Positions 27,556 through 34,539 of a stretch of 64,000 nucleotides of DNA are shown here, one piece after another. Source of the DNA: Saccharibacter sp. 17.LH.SD (lineage in GTDB: Bacteria; Pseudomonadota; Alphaproteobacteria; Acetobacterales; Acetobacteraceae). Under the pieces are notes generated by a model, which saw nothing but the letters and a program-made list of their open reading frames with translations, was not told the DNA's origin and did no database searches. Position 1 is the stretch's first letter. The number at the start of each line of letters is the position of its first letter. A program made the translations under genes and the position numbers. The stretch is taken from the NCBI RefSeq assembly GCF_009834805.1, contig NZ_WVHO01000009.1:188501-252500 (forward strand). Reading direction: 5' to 3'.

Positions 27556-28131
27556 ATGGATGGCGTAACGGCGCCTGCCTCTGGCGGGGGAGTGGGGAGT
27601 TTTTGGGAGCATCTGGGGGCAGCGGATACCTTTCTCTTGGTTGTTCTTGGGCTTTCGATGCTTGGGGGATTGATTAGAGGCTTTTCGCGCGAGGCAGGAA
27701 GCCTCTTCCTGTGGGGAATCTCTGCATGGATTGTTGTGTGGCTTAGCCCTTCTTTGATGAGTTACATAGGTAATACGGTATCTCCAACATTGCGTGACTC
27801 TCCTGTTGTTTTATGGGGCGGCCGGGGGCTCATTTTTATCGTGGCCCTGGCGATTTTGAGGATTGCCGGAAGTCAGATTACCATGGCGAGAGCGGTTTTG
27901 CCTGGGGGGATAGATAGTTTACTGGGCGGTGGCTACGGGCTTGCCCGTGGTTATATTCTCCTGATGATCGTCTTTATAGGCTTGGGATGGGCGATGCCGG
28001 ACTGGGTGGATTCGATAAAACAGAAGAGTGTCGTAGCGCCGTATATCTTCGATGGTATTGCAGCCATACAGGGATATCTTCCTGCCTCTTTGACGGAACA
28101 TCTTGTGTTTCCTGCATCGAATACCCATTGA
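27556..28131 (+). CDS. cvpA: CvpA family membrane protein
   Basis: Inner-membrane protein (191 aa) of the CvpA family, often found next to purF and linked to envelope stress and colicin V production. Four hydrophobic helices are visible, including GGLIRGFSREAGSLFLWG near residue 37, the family's hallmark, and GIDSLLGGGYGLARGYI near residue 117. The N-terminus (about 20 residues) is Gly/Ala-rich and poorly conserved. Followed by purF after about 90 bases. Confidence 0.85.
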   Translation: MDGVTAPASGGGVGSFWEHLGAADTFLLVVLGLSMLGGLIRGFSREAGSLFLWGISAWIVVWLSPSLMSYIGNTVSPTLRDSPVVLWGGRGLIFIVALAILRIAGSQITMARAVLPGGIDSLLGGGYGLARGYILLMIVFIGLGWAMPDWVDSIKQKSVVAPYIFDGIAAIQGYLPASLTEHLVFPASNTH

Positions 28132-28220
28132 AGGGGAGTAATTTTCGGTGTGGCGTGCTATAGCGCGGGCCATATTGATGTTCTCACTAGAAACGGGTGT
28201 TTCCCGCGGATGTGTCTTTG

Positions 28221-29663
28221 ATGATGTCTTTGCCTGAATCCTCCAGTCGTCCTTACGAGGAGTGTGGTGTCTTTGGTGTGTGGGGGGTGCCCGATGCATC
28301 GGCTCTCACGGCCCTCGGTTTGCATGCGTTACAGCATCGTGGACAGGAAGCTGCCGGGATTGTCAGTTTCGATGGTCATGCCTTTCATCAGCACAAAGGG
28401 TTAGGTCTGGTTGGTGATGTGTTTGCTGATGGTCATGTGATGGCGGGCTTGCCTGGCCAGACGGCTATTGGTCACAATCGATATGCGACAACGGGGGGGA
28501 CGCATGTGCGTAATGTGCAGCCTCTCTATGCTGATTATGCATTTGGCGGGTTAGCTGTGGCGCATAACGGTAATTTGACAAATGCAGCGACATTGCGCCG
28601 TGCTTTGGTGCGAAGAGGATGTATCTTCCATTCTGCGATGGATACTGAGGTCTTTGTTCATCTGATCGCGATTTCTCTTTATAACACGGTGACTGATCGC
28701 CTTATTGATGCGGCTAAGCAGGTGAAGGGCGCTTATTCCCTCGTTGCGTTAACGCCGGATGACGGTTTGATTGGGATGCGTGATCCATTAGGGGTAAGAC
28801 CGCTCGTATTGGGCCGGATGCCAGGTTACGAAGAGGGGAATGGTGGCTGGGTGCTCGCGAGTGAGACCTGTGCGCTTGATATTATTGATGCGGATTATGT
28901 GCGCGATGTAGAGCCAGGCGAAATTGTTATCATCAATGCAGATGGCGTGAAGTCCATTCGTCCGTTTGGCGATATGGGGCGGCGGTTCTGCGTTTTTGAG
29001 TATATTTACTTTGCACGTCCTGATTCAGTTTTGGAAGGTAAACCCGTTTACGGGGTACGTACCCAGATAGGGCGGGAATTAGCACGTGAAAGCGGTGTTG
29101 AAGCCGATGTTATCGTGCCAGTTCCAGATTCGGGGGTACCGTCAGCAATTGGTTATGCGGCCGAGAGTGGGATTCCTTTTGAATTAGGGATTGTACGTAA
29201 CCACTATGTTGGGCGGACCTTCATTGAGCCAACGGATCAAATCCGTAATTTAGGCGTTAGAATGAAGCATTCAGCAAATCGTCCGGTGCTCGAAGGGAAA
29301 CGGGTTGTTCTCGTCGATGATTCCATTGTGCGGGGCACGACCTCTCGTAAAATTGTCGATATGGTTCGGAGTGCTGGAGCAAAAGAGGTACATATGCGTA
29401 TTACCTCTCCACCAACGAAGCATTCATGCTTTTACGGGATCGACACGCCTGATGAGAGTCAACTCCTTGCAGCGCGCTATAGTTTAGAGGAAATGCGTGA
29501 GGCAATTGGGGTGGATACGTTAGCGTTTATTAGCTTTGATGGTCTGTACAGAAGCCTTGGTTTCCAAGAGCGTCAGAAGTCATGTCAGCGTTATTGTGAT
29601 GCCTGTTTCTCAGGTGAGTACCCGATCTCGCTTGTCGATCAAGAAGGCAAGCTTGTTCAGTAA
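28221..29663 (+). CDS. purF: Amidophosphoribosyltransferase
   Basis: First step of purine synthesis: PRPP plus glutamine to phosphoribosylamine. The N-terminal Ntn glutaminase domain has its nucleophile Cys in EECGVFG. A short propeptide of about 14 residues precedes it from ATG 28221; GTG 28197 is an alternative start. The PRPP-binding loop is VVLVDDSIVRGTTS (about residue 360). Cysteines in FCVFEY and SCQRYCDACF match the Fe-S-bearing Bacillus-type enzyme. About 480 aa, full length. Cytoplasmic. Confidence 0.95.
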   Translation: MMSLPESSSRPYEECGVFGVWGVPDASALTALGLHALQHRGQEAAGIVSFDGHAFHQHKGLGLVGDVFADGHVMAGLPGQTAIGHNRYATTGGTHVRNVQPLYADYAFGGLAVAHNGNLTNAATLRRALVRRGCIFHSAMDTEVFVHLIAISLYNTVTDRLIDAAKQVKGAYSLVALTPDDGLIGMRDPLGVRPLVLGRMPGYEEGNGGWVLASETCALDIIDADYVRDVEPGEIVIINADGVKSIRPFGDMGRRFCVFEYIYFARPDSVLEGKPVYGVRTQIGRELARESGVEADVIVPVPDSGVPSAIGYAAESGIPFELGIVRNHYVGRTFIEPTDQIRNLGVRMKHSANRPVLEGKRVVLVDDSIVRGTTSRKIVDMVRSAGAKEVHMRITSPPTKHSCFYGIDTPDESQLLAARYSLEEMREAIGVDTLAFISFDGLYRSLGFQERQKSCQRYCDACFSGEYPISLVDQEGKLVQ

Positions 29664-29847
29664 ATAGAACTTCGCTTTTCCCAGTAACGTGCAACGAAAA
29701 ATGTGTGTTACTGGGAGGAGTGGATATGTCGTTTATCTTATAATATAATAATCGTTTATTGCATGTTGTGAGAAGATGTTTAGCTTCTTCCCGTATGATT
29801 AATTAATGTCTTTAACGTATAAAATAGTTCAGGGTAAGGAGGGGCGT

Positions 29848-30420
29848 ATGAAGCGGTTGAAGAAGGCTATGGGATATATCGGCCTTGTTTGTGCTGTAGG
29901 ATGTGCAGGGCAAGGGAGTTCTTTCGCACCTTCAGCGTTTGCTGCGCATAGAAACGCACAGCATCATCCTCAAAAAAATGCTTCTTCCTTGAATGAAACG
30001 TATCAAGATTGGCGTGTTGTATGCCAAACATCGTCGCCTTCTGCCGGAAGGCGGTGTGAGATTGTACAACAAATTCTCAGTAACCAGACACATCAGCGTG
30101 TTTTGAGTGTTGAGCTTATGTCAGTAAATGGACAACTCTCAGGTGTTGTGATGGCGCCACTAGGCGTTGCCTTAACAAAAGGGATTGCCCTTCAGGCAGA
30201 TAACACCGTGGTGTCGGGGCCATTAGCTTTTACGGCGTGTACGTCCGGTGGGTGCATGGCGTCACTTGGTTTTACACAACCGCAAATGACCTCGCTACAG
30301 AGCGCACACGCTGTATCATTTTTGATGGGTACAGTGGGAGGACAGCAGCTTGTTGTGCCGATTTCCAATAAAGGGCTACGGGACGCTGTAAATCGTTTGA
30401 ATGCTCTTGTGCATTCATGA
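29848..30420 (+). CDS. Invasion-associated locus B (IalB) family exported protein
   Basis: Periplasmic or envelope protein (190 aa). The start ATG 29848 is preceded by AAGGAGG at the right distance. A hydrophobic N-terminus (LVCAVGCAG ... SAFAAH) looks like a signal peptide; AVGC could also serve as a lipobox. The IalB core is marked by YQDWRVVCQ, RRCEIVQQ, a central PLGVALTKGIAL segment, and FTACTSGGCMAS with paired cysteines. The family is common in alphaproteobacteria. Its role here is unknown. Confidence 0.85.
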   Translation: MKRLKKAMGYIGLVCAVGCAGQGSSFAPSAFAAHRNAQHHPQKNASSLNETYQDWRVVCQTSSPSAGRRCEIVQQILSNQTHQRVLSVELMSVNGQLSGVVMAPLGVALTKGIALQADNTVVSGPLAFTACTSGGCMASLGFTQPQMTSLQSAHAVSFLMGTVGGQQLVVPISNKGLRDAVNRLNALVHS

Positions 30421-30445
30421 TGATTTTTCTCCATGCGAAAAATGC

Positions 30446-30469
30446 TTCCCCCTAATATATTAGGGGGAA
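30446..30469. terminator. Bidirectional terminator between convergent exported-protein genes
   Basis: 10-bp inverted repeat TTCCCCCTAA / TTAGGGGGAA with a 4-base loop, in the 55-base gap between converging stop codons. Confidence 0.7.
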
Positions 30470-30475
30470 AGCTTG

Positions 30476-30985
30476 TTAAAACTCTCCTGCAACAGCTTGG
30501 ATTTTTATATCCCCAGAGAAATATTTGTTCACTGGGAGTGTTGCCTGACCGGAACCATTATGCAGTGTTACATTTCCACGAACATGCGGTGTTATAGCGG
30601 CACTATGTGTCGCCGTATTATGTCCTACATCTGCTGTTATAAAATAACGTAATGTTCCGTTGTCAGAACCGCCGCCTGGTCCAGCTTTGATTTTTACGCG
30701 CATGCTATACGCGTTAAGGGTATATCCATTCGCTCCTTGCTGAACCTTTATTGTGGCTTTCCCGTTACGATTATTGGGACTCACATTAACGGTTAATTGA
30801 GTTGGTGTTGTTGGTTGATTGCCATTCACGAACGGGGTGGGCGTGAGGTCTGCTTGTACGCGGTAAACTCTATCGAGTGACTCTGCGTGGGCAGAGTTGC
30901 CTAATGTCGTTAACGCAGCGCAAGAAAACACGATTGCCCGAAAATTTTTTCTAAAAAAAGTGAAGGAATCTATGATGCCGCTCAT
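30476..30985 (-). CDS. Exported protein of unknown function next to the prophage end
   Basis: Not recognised. 169 aa with a signal peptide (FFRKNFRAIVFSCAALT ... NSAHA, cleavage near residue 34). The mature part is rich in Asn, Thr, Val and Gly, with alternating patterns typical of beta-sandwich surface proteins (LTVNVSPNNRNGKATIKV, RGNVTLHNGSGQATL). It has no cysteines after the signal. AAGGA stands 8 bases before the ATG. The start lies about 70 bases from the inferred prophage end, so phage insertion may have changed its promoter. Confidence 0.65.
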   Translation of the reverse strand: MSGIIDSFTFFRKNFRAIVFSCAALTTLGNSAHAESLDRVYRVQADLTPTPFVNGNQPTTPTQLTVNVSPNNRNGKATIKVQQGANGYTLNAYSMRVKIKAGPGGGSDNGTLRYFITADVGHNTATHSAAITPHVRGNVTLHNGSGQATLPVNKYFSGDIKIQAVAGEF

Positions 30986-31056
30986 ACGTAGGATCCTTAA
31001 ACCTAGAGAGGATGGTTAACCATTTCTTTTTAACAACAAAACTAAAATAAGTAGAG

Positions 31057-31104
31057 TGTAGCCGGACAAAATTTTTAACACTTTTAGACAAAAAAGATGA
31101 CACT
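31057..31104. repeat. Inferred right end of the prophage with two 22-bp-spaced transposase-site-like repeats
   Basis: From 31057 the sequence begins TGTAGCCGGACAAAA; Mu-type ends start with TG. GACAAAA...ACACT occurs twice, with starts at 31064 and 31086 (22 bp apart, 13 of 19 bases identical). MuA sites are about 22 bp and tandem at the ends. This lies outside the last phage terminator and before the host gene promoter. The exact end is inference. Confidence 0.45.
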
Positions 31105-31107
31105 AAA

Positions 31108-31141
31108 AAAGAGGTGTGAGCGGCACGTTTCACACCTCTTT
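31108..31141 (-). terminator. Terminator of the phage late transcript after the methyltransferase gene
   Basis: Perfect 12-bp inverted repeat AAAGAGGTGTGA / TCACACCTCTTT with a 10-base loop. On the minus strand it is followed by three further T, making TTTTTTAG. It lies 34 bases past the methyltransferase stop codon. Confidence 0.85.
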
Positions 31142-31174
31142 CAAACCCCATTTAAACGGCGTTTATCATTCTAC

Positions 31175-31972
31175 TTAATTGGAGATGATAAGCTCTCCTC
31201 GTTTCCCACGAGCATTCCCGTTCTTTGCCAGTGAGTAATTCACACTGACCGCTTCCAGGTTAAAGTCATCGAATATTTCCCTAACCTCTGGACAGTCATT
31301 CAAAGACAGAATGAATTTCCCTTTCAGTCCCCGTAGTGTCCGGCCCATTTCAACGAATTCATCTCGCTTGAATGACGCTTTGTAATAATCTTCCGTCCCA
31401 TAATAAGGAGGATCAAGATAAAACAACGTTCCTGCTGTATCATAGCGTTCCATAGCAGCCTGCCATGGTAAGCATTCTATGATGACACGGTTCAAGCGCT
31501 CGTAAATATCCTCTAACACTGGGACTAACTTGGTTAAATCAAACCGTGCAGCACTGGTTCGGCTAACCCCAAAGTTGCCAGACGCCTTACCACCAAAAAC
31601 CGTCCTCTGAAGATATAGAAACCGAGCCGCTCTCTCCAAATCAGTCTGTGTCGTTGGATCAACCCGCATTAGTCGTTCGAATTCACTCCTGCTTGTTAAT
31701 TGCCAACGCAGCATATCCAAAAACGGCACATAATGACGTTGCAGTACGCGGAAGAAATTAGCTATCTCACGATCATAATCATTAATGACCTCACATGTCG
31801 GAGAGAAATCCCGCCGTAAGAACACACCACCCATGCCGACAAACGGTTCAACATAGCATTGGTGCTCAATTGTTCGTTGGCGTTCTATGATTGTCTTTGC
31901 CAATAGGCGCTTCCCCCCGACCCATGGGGCTGCTGGATAGGCTGGGGTGACGGTCTTCATGCTCATTGTCAT
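31175..31972 (-). CDS. Dam-type (D12 class) adenine-N6 DNA methyltransferase
   Basis: Phage DNA modification enzyme (265 aa). N-terminal PWVGGKR (SAM and DNA contacts), motif I FVGMGGVFLRR (about residue 44) and catalytic motif IV DPPYYG (about residue 178) are intact, so it should be active on adenine. The target may be GATC, but cannot be read off. It occupies the extreme right end of the phage, where Mu carries com-mom. Its first 107 bases overlap the 3' end of the upstream gene in another frame. GGAG stands 6 bases before the ATG. Confidence 0.88.
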   Translation of the reverse strand: MTMSMKTVTPAYPAAPWVGGKRLLAKTIIERQRTIEHQCYVEPFVGMGGVFLRRDFSPTCEVINDYDREIANFFRVLQRHYVPFLDMLRWQLTSRSEFERLMRVDPTTQTDLERAARFLYLQRTVFGGKASGNFGVSRTSAARFDLTKLVPVLEDIYERLNRVIIECLPWQAAMERYDTAGTLFYLDPPYYGTEDYYKASFKRDEFVEMGRTLRGLKGKFILSLNDCPEVREIFDDFNLEAVSVNYSLAKNGNARGKRGELIISN

Positions 31973-32396
31973 AAGGTTCTCCTCGTTCTTCTTTAGCGGC
32001 TTGACGGACCGCTTTTTCTGTATTGGGGGGAAATTCGGGAAGATCAGGAAATAGCGTCACAGGACGCCCAACCTTGATCTCCAATTCATTCAGCAACCGT
32101 TGAGCTCCTAGGGCTGCTGAATGATATTCTTTAATGACGCTTTCACGGTCATAAAGTCGCCGCCAAAGCGCCTCTGTTTCGGAAACAAGATCGTTGAGGC
32201 GATCTGTCAAAAAACGCTCTCTATTAAGGGCTAGAGCCAGCTGCTCATTCTCTAACTGCTCGGCATCAATCGCGTTTCTTTGACTCTGTAAACGGTTCTT
32301 CGCGACATTGCTAAACCATCCTGCAACCCCGCTAATTCCAACAAAAAAAGCCTCTCGATTTTGTTGGAACCATTGAAGAATGGCGAGCCACTGCAT
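31866..32396 (-). CDS. Phage coiled-coil protein overlapping the methyltransferase gene
   Basis: Not recognised. 176 aa with an amphipathic or hydrophobic N-terminus (LAILQWFQQNREAFFVGISG), then a long predicted coiled coil (about residues 35-115). The tail is low-complexity, Glu/Pro/Ser-rich, from about residue 135. The last 107 bases of the gene are also the start of the methyltransferase gene in a different frame, an overlap that resembles com/mom in Mu. It could tune expression of the methyltransferase. Function unknown. Confidence 0.6.
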   Translation of the reverse strand: MQWLAILQWFQQNREAFFVGISGVAGWFSNVAKNRLQSQRNAIDAEQLENEQLALALNRERFLTDRLNDLVSETEALWRRLYDRESVIKEYHSAALGAQRLLNELEIKVGRPVTLFPDLPEFPPNTEKAVRQAAKEERGEPYDNEHEDRHPSLSSSPMGRGEAPIGKDNHRTPTNN

Positions 32397-32398
32397 GA

Positions 32399-32665
32399 TT
32401 AATCCTCGACCCGTGCTGGAACTTTAGGCCAATGTCCATAGATTATGCGGCTGTTAGCGAGTGTCTCGATGCGATCTAAATAGGCTTGTGTTTGCGGGCC
32501 GCCTCGGTTGCGAAAATCCTGTAATCCAAGACGCCCAAAACTCGCCATTTCAGCCTGAGCATCCGAGAAAAGCTGCCGTTCACCACTGAGATAAATCGGG
32601 TCAGAGTCCGACGGGTCACCAATGTTCACTGAAACCCCATTCATCTCGACAATCACACTGGCCAT
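32399..32665 (-). CDS. Small phage protein in the fibre region
   Basis: Not recognised. 88 aa, acidic, no signal or membrane segment. AAAAGGAGG lies just before the ATG, an excellent ribosome-binding site, so it is a real gene. It overlaps the fibre-like gene upstream by 13 bases and ends two bases before the coiled-coil gene. Position suggests an accessory of the tail fibre module. Confidence 0.6.
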   Translation of the reverse strand: MASVIVEMNGVSVNIGDPSDSDPIYLSGERQLFSDAQAEMASFGRLGLQDFRNRGGPQTQAYLDRIETLANSRIIYGHWPKVPARVED

Positions 32666-33300
32666 GAGCCACCTCCTTTTGAATCAGCTACGACGCCTTT
32701 AACCCAAAATGTAATGGTTTCTCTGGAATATCCGGGCCAGCCGCCGGGATGGAAAAATTCAAACCCCGTCAGGCTCGTTCCTGCAATGTTAATAGAAGAG
32801 CCTGAACCCATTACCCCGGCTTTCCAGTCTTCTTCTGTGATCGTCGTTGATGTGCCCACGATGACAGGTGGAATGGCGAATTTTGGCCAACTATTAGGAA
32901 ACGTTATTGAATCCCGGTTTCCTGCGCCGCCTTCATAGCGCCGGAAAATCATCGCTTCGAATGTCCCAGATAAGTTCATACCGGGAATATCAAAATACAC
33001 GGTCTGGGAAGAAGCTGCTCCAGAAGGAAGTGCTTCTACTTTCTTCTCAAGCCCATCTACACGCCCGTTAATAGCTTGATCACCCTGTTCACGCGCCTGC
33101 GCTTCATCCTCAAGAGCTTGTTGTGTGGCGACGTGTCCAACAGGTGCAGCGGCTTTGGTTGGGAGATCGCCCAAGCGATATAAGCCTACAGAGCCTTCCT
33201 GTATGCCTAACACCTTGTCATCTGCCTTTGGCGCGTTCAAGACAGGCAGATCAGTAACTTTTACACGGCTGGCTGGCGTGGTGATGTTGAATGTTTTCAT
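32653..33300 (-). CDS. Fibre-like phage protein
   Basis: Not recognised at family level. 215 aa: a beta-rich N-terminal domain (about 1-60), a heptad region (ALEDEAQAREQGDQAINGRV ..., about residues 65-90), then a Gly/Ser/aromatic-rich C-terminal domain with FHPGGWPGYSRETITFWVKG. This layout of attachment, coiled coil and tip is typical of a trimeric secondary fibre or receptor-binding protein. Part of a run of four genes overlapping by 3-13 bases. Confidence 0.55.
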   Translation of the reverse strand: MKTFNITTPASRVKVTDLPVLNAPKADDKVLGIQEGSVGLYRLGDLPTKAAAPVGHVATQQALEDEAQAREQGDQAINGRVDGLEKKVEALPSGAASSQTVYFDIPGMNLSGTFEAMIFRRYEGGAGNRDSITFPNSWPKFAIPPVIVGTSTTITEEDWKAGVMGSGSSINIAGTSLTGFEFFHPGGWPGYSRETITFWVKGVVADSKGGGSWPV

Positions 33301-33728
33301 AACGTCAAAACCCTCCCATCCGGCATGTCTAATTCCTTAGGCTGAACCTCTGCCCCAGCAGGTGGTGGGAACGCGGTTTCTACATTGTCGAGTGACCCTG
33401 CATCCTCACGGATGACCAGATCTACCTCGCGCACAACACGACGGCCGGTAGATGCCACGAGTGTTATGGTCACTGTCCAACGTCCCGGCACACCACGCCC
33501 CAACGCCATGACGACGTAGGGCTCAAAAATCCCCGACCAGAGCACCCACAAACCGGAATTGTTAGGAACATCCACTACGCATTCGATAACGCGCTCCCAC
33601 TTGAAAAGCCGTGAATAATCAAATGCATAATCAAGCACATCACCCACGGCTTTATCTGACCACCGCAAATGTCCCACCGTCGCCAATGGTGTGACAGTCC
33701 GGTTTATATCAGGAGCATAGGCGCTCAT
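33297..33728 (-). CDS. Phage protein of unknown function (fibre module)
   Basis: Not recognised. 143 aa, no membrane segment. The pattern is beta-rich with many Val/Trp/Arg residues (WTVTITLVASTGRRVVREV), suggesting a beta-sandwich structural protein. It overlaps both neighbours by four bases, so it belongs to one transcript with the fibre genes. A minor fibre or chaperone role is inference. Confidence 0.55.
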   Translation of the reverse strand: MSAYAPDINRTVTPLATVGHLRWSDKAVGDVLDYAFDYSRLFKWERVIECVVDVPNNSGLWVLWSGIFEPYVVMALGRGVPGRWTVTITLVASTGRRVVREVDLVIREDAGSLDNVETAFPPPAGAEVQPKELDMPDGRVLTL

Positions 33729-33976
33729 TTAGTCCCGTCCTGTGGCGCACTTTCTGAAGGGAGTGGATAAACATCTTGGGGTTGATAGTGAGATGAATTA
33801 TCCTCAACCCACACAGTGTCAGGCCATATACGGCCGTCTTTTGCTGCTGGCAGGTAATCAACCATCAAAACAAAGCCTCGATCCTGCCAGCCGTCAGCCT
33901 TTGTCCGGCAAAGGATATAGCGTTGTGTTGCGATGGGAGTTTGTTCAGCCTGATCTTGAGTTTGAGTCGTGTCCAT
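33725..33976 (-). CDS. Small phage protein of unknown function (fibre module)
   Basis: Not recognised. 83 aa, soluble, with an N-terminal Gln/Thr-rich stretch and a compact aromatic core (RYILCRTKADGWQDRGFVL). It follows the fibre-assembly gene by 11 bases and overlaps the next gene at ATGA. Codon use looks ordinary for the prophage. Confidence 0.5.
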   Translation of the reverse strand: MDTTQTQDQAEQTPIATQRYILCRTKADGWQDRGFVLMVDYLPAAKDGRIWPDTVWVEDNSSHYQPQDVYPLPSESAPQDGTK

Positions 33977-33987
33977 GGGGTTTCTCC

Positions 33988-34536
33988 TTATTTATTATCC
34001 GGCCAGCCGGCTGTTAGATCGGTCTTGAGGTTAGATTTAAGGGCTTCTCCTAAAGAGGCTGCCTGGTTTTGACAGGCCGCTCGATAGGCAGAGACTTTCT
34101 TGAAAAGTGCCACAACATCCGCGCCCGATAAGGGCACGGTGCTACCATCAGGGAGCGACCAATGTGTGCCGTCGCTCCAGCCTCCTAGAGAGACCACTTG
34201 CGCTTCACGAACATAATTCGAGTAATTTGCATCGTCGGATGGGAACAGCAGAGAAGCGGACACTTCATGAGGCTGAAAATAAACTCCGGCTGCTTTCTTC
34301 TGGGATAAGATCAAAGCCAGTTCAGCCTTCTGACCCTCTAATGTCTTTAGCGGCACGTATCGCTGCACCGTGCCATCCTTGGCAATCTGGGCCCCAGGCC
34401 AACTCTGGATCGTTCGGTAATCACTCTCAGAGATTTCGACGAACTGCCCACCACTCGTTGGAAATGGCGTATCACTGGCATAGAGGAGAGAAACAATCCG
34501 TGTCTCTGGATCAATTTGAGCAAAAAAGAGACTCAT
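33988..34536 (-). CDS. Tail-fibre assembly-like protein
   Basis: 182 aa, lying directly downstream (three bases) of the large tail-fibre gene, as Tfa chaperones usually do. The N-terminal part resembles short fibre-associated proteins (FFAQIDPETRIVSLLYAS). The C-terminal half, with GTHWSLPDGSTVPLSGADV and ALFKKVSAYRAACQ, is the kind of DUF4376-like segment found in such chaperones. It probably helps fold or trim the fibre or becomes part of its tip. Family membership is not certain. Confidence 0.65.
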   Translation of the reverse strand: MSLFFAQIDPETRIVSLLYASDTPFPTSGGQFVEISESDYRTIQSWPGAQIAKDGTVQRYVPLKTLEGQKAELALILSQKKAAGVYFQPHEVSASLLFPSDDANYSNYVREAQVVSLGGWSDGTHWSLPDGSTVPLSGADVVALFKKVSAYRAACQNQAASLGEALKSNLKTDLTAGWPDNK

Positions 34537-34539
34537 GAT

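Noticed and set aside
29680-29715. Inverted repeat CCCAGTAAC / GTTACTGGG after purF
   Set aside because: An 18-base loop and no T tract on the plus strand. A weak terminator or protein site is possible but not supported.
31108-31141. Strong palindrome near the phage end as an attachment or recombination site
   Set aside because: It has the stem, loop and T tract of a terminator placed right after the last phage gene. Mu-like ends are short tandem transposase sites, not palindromes.
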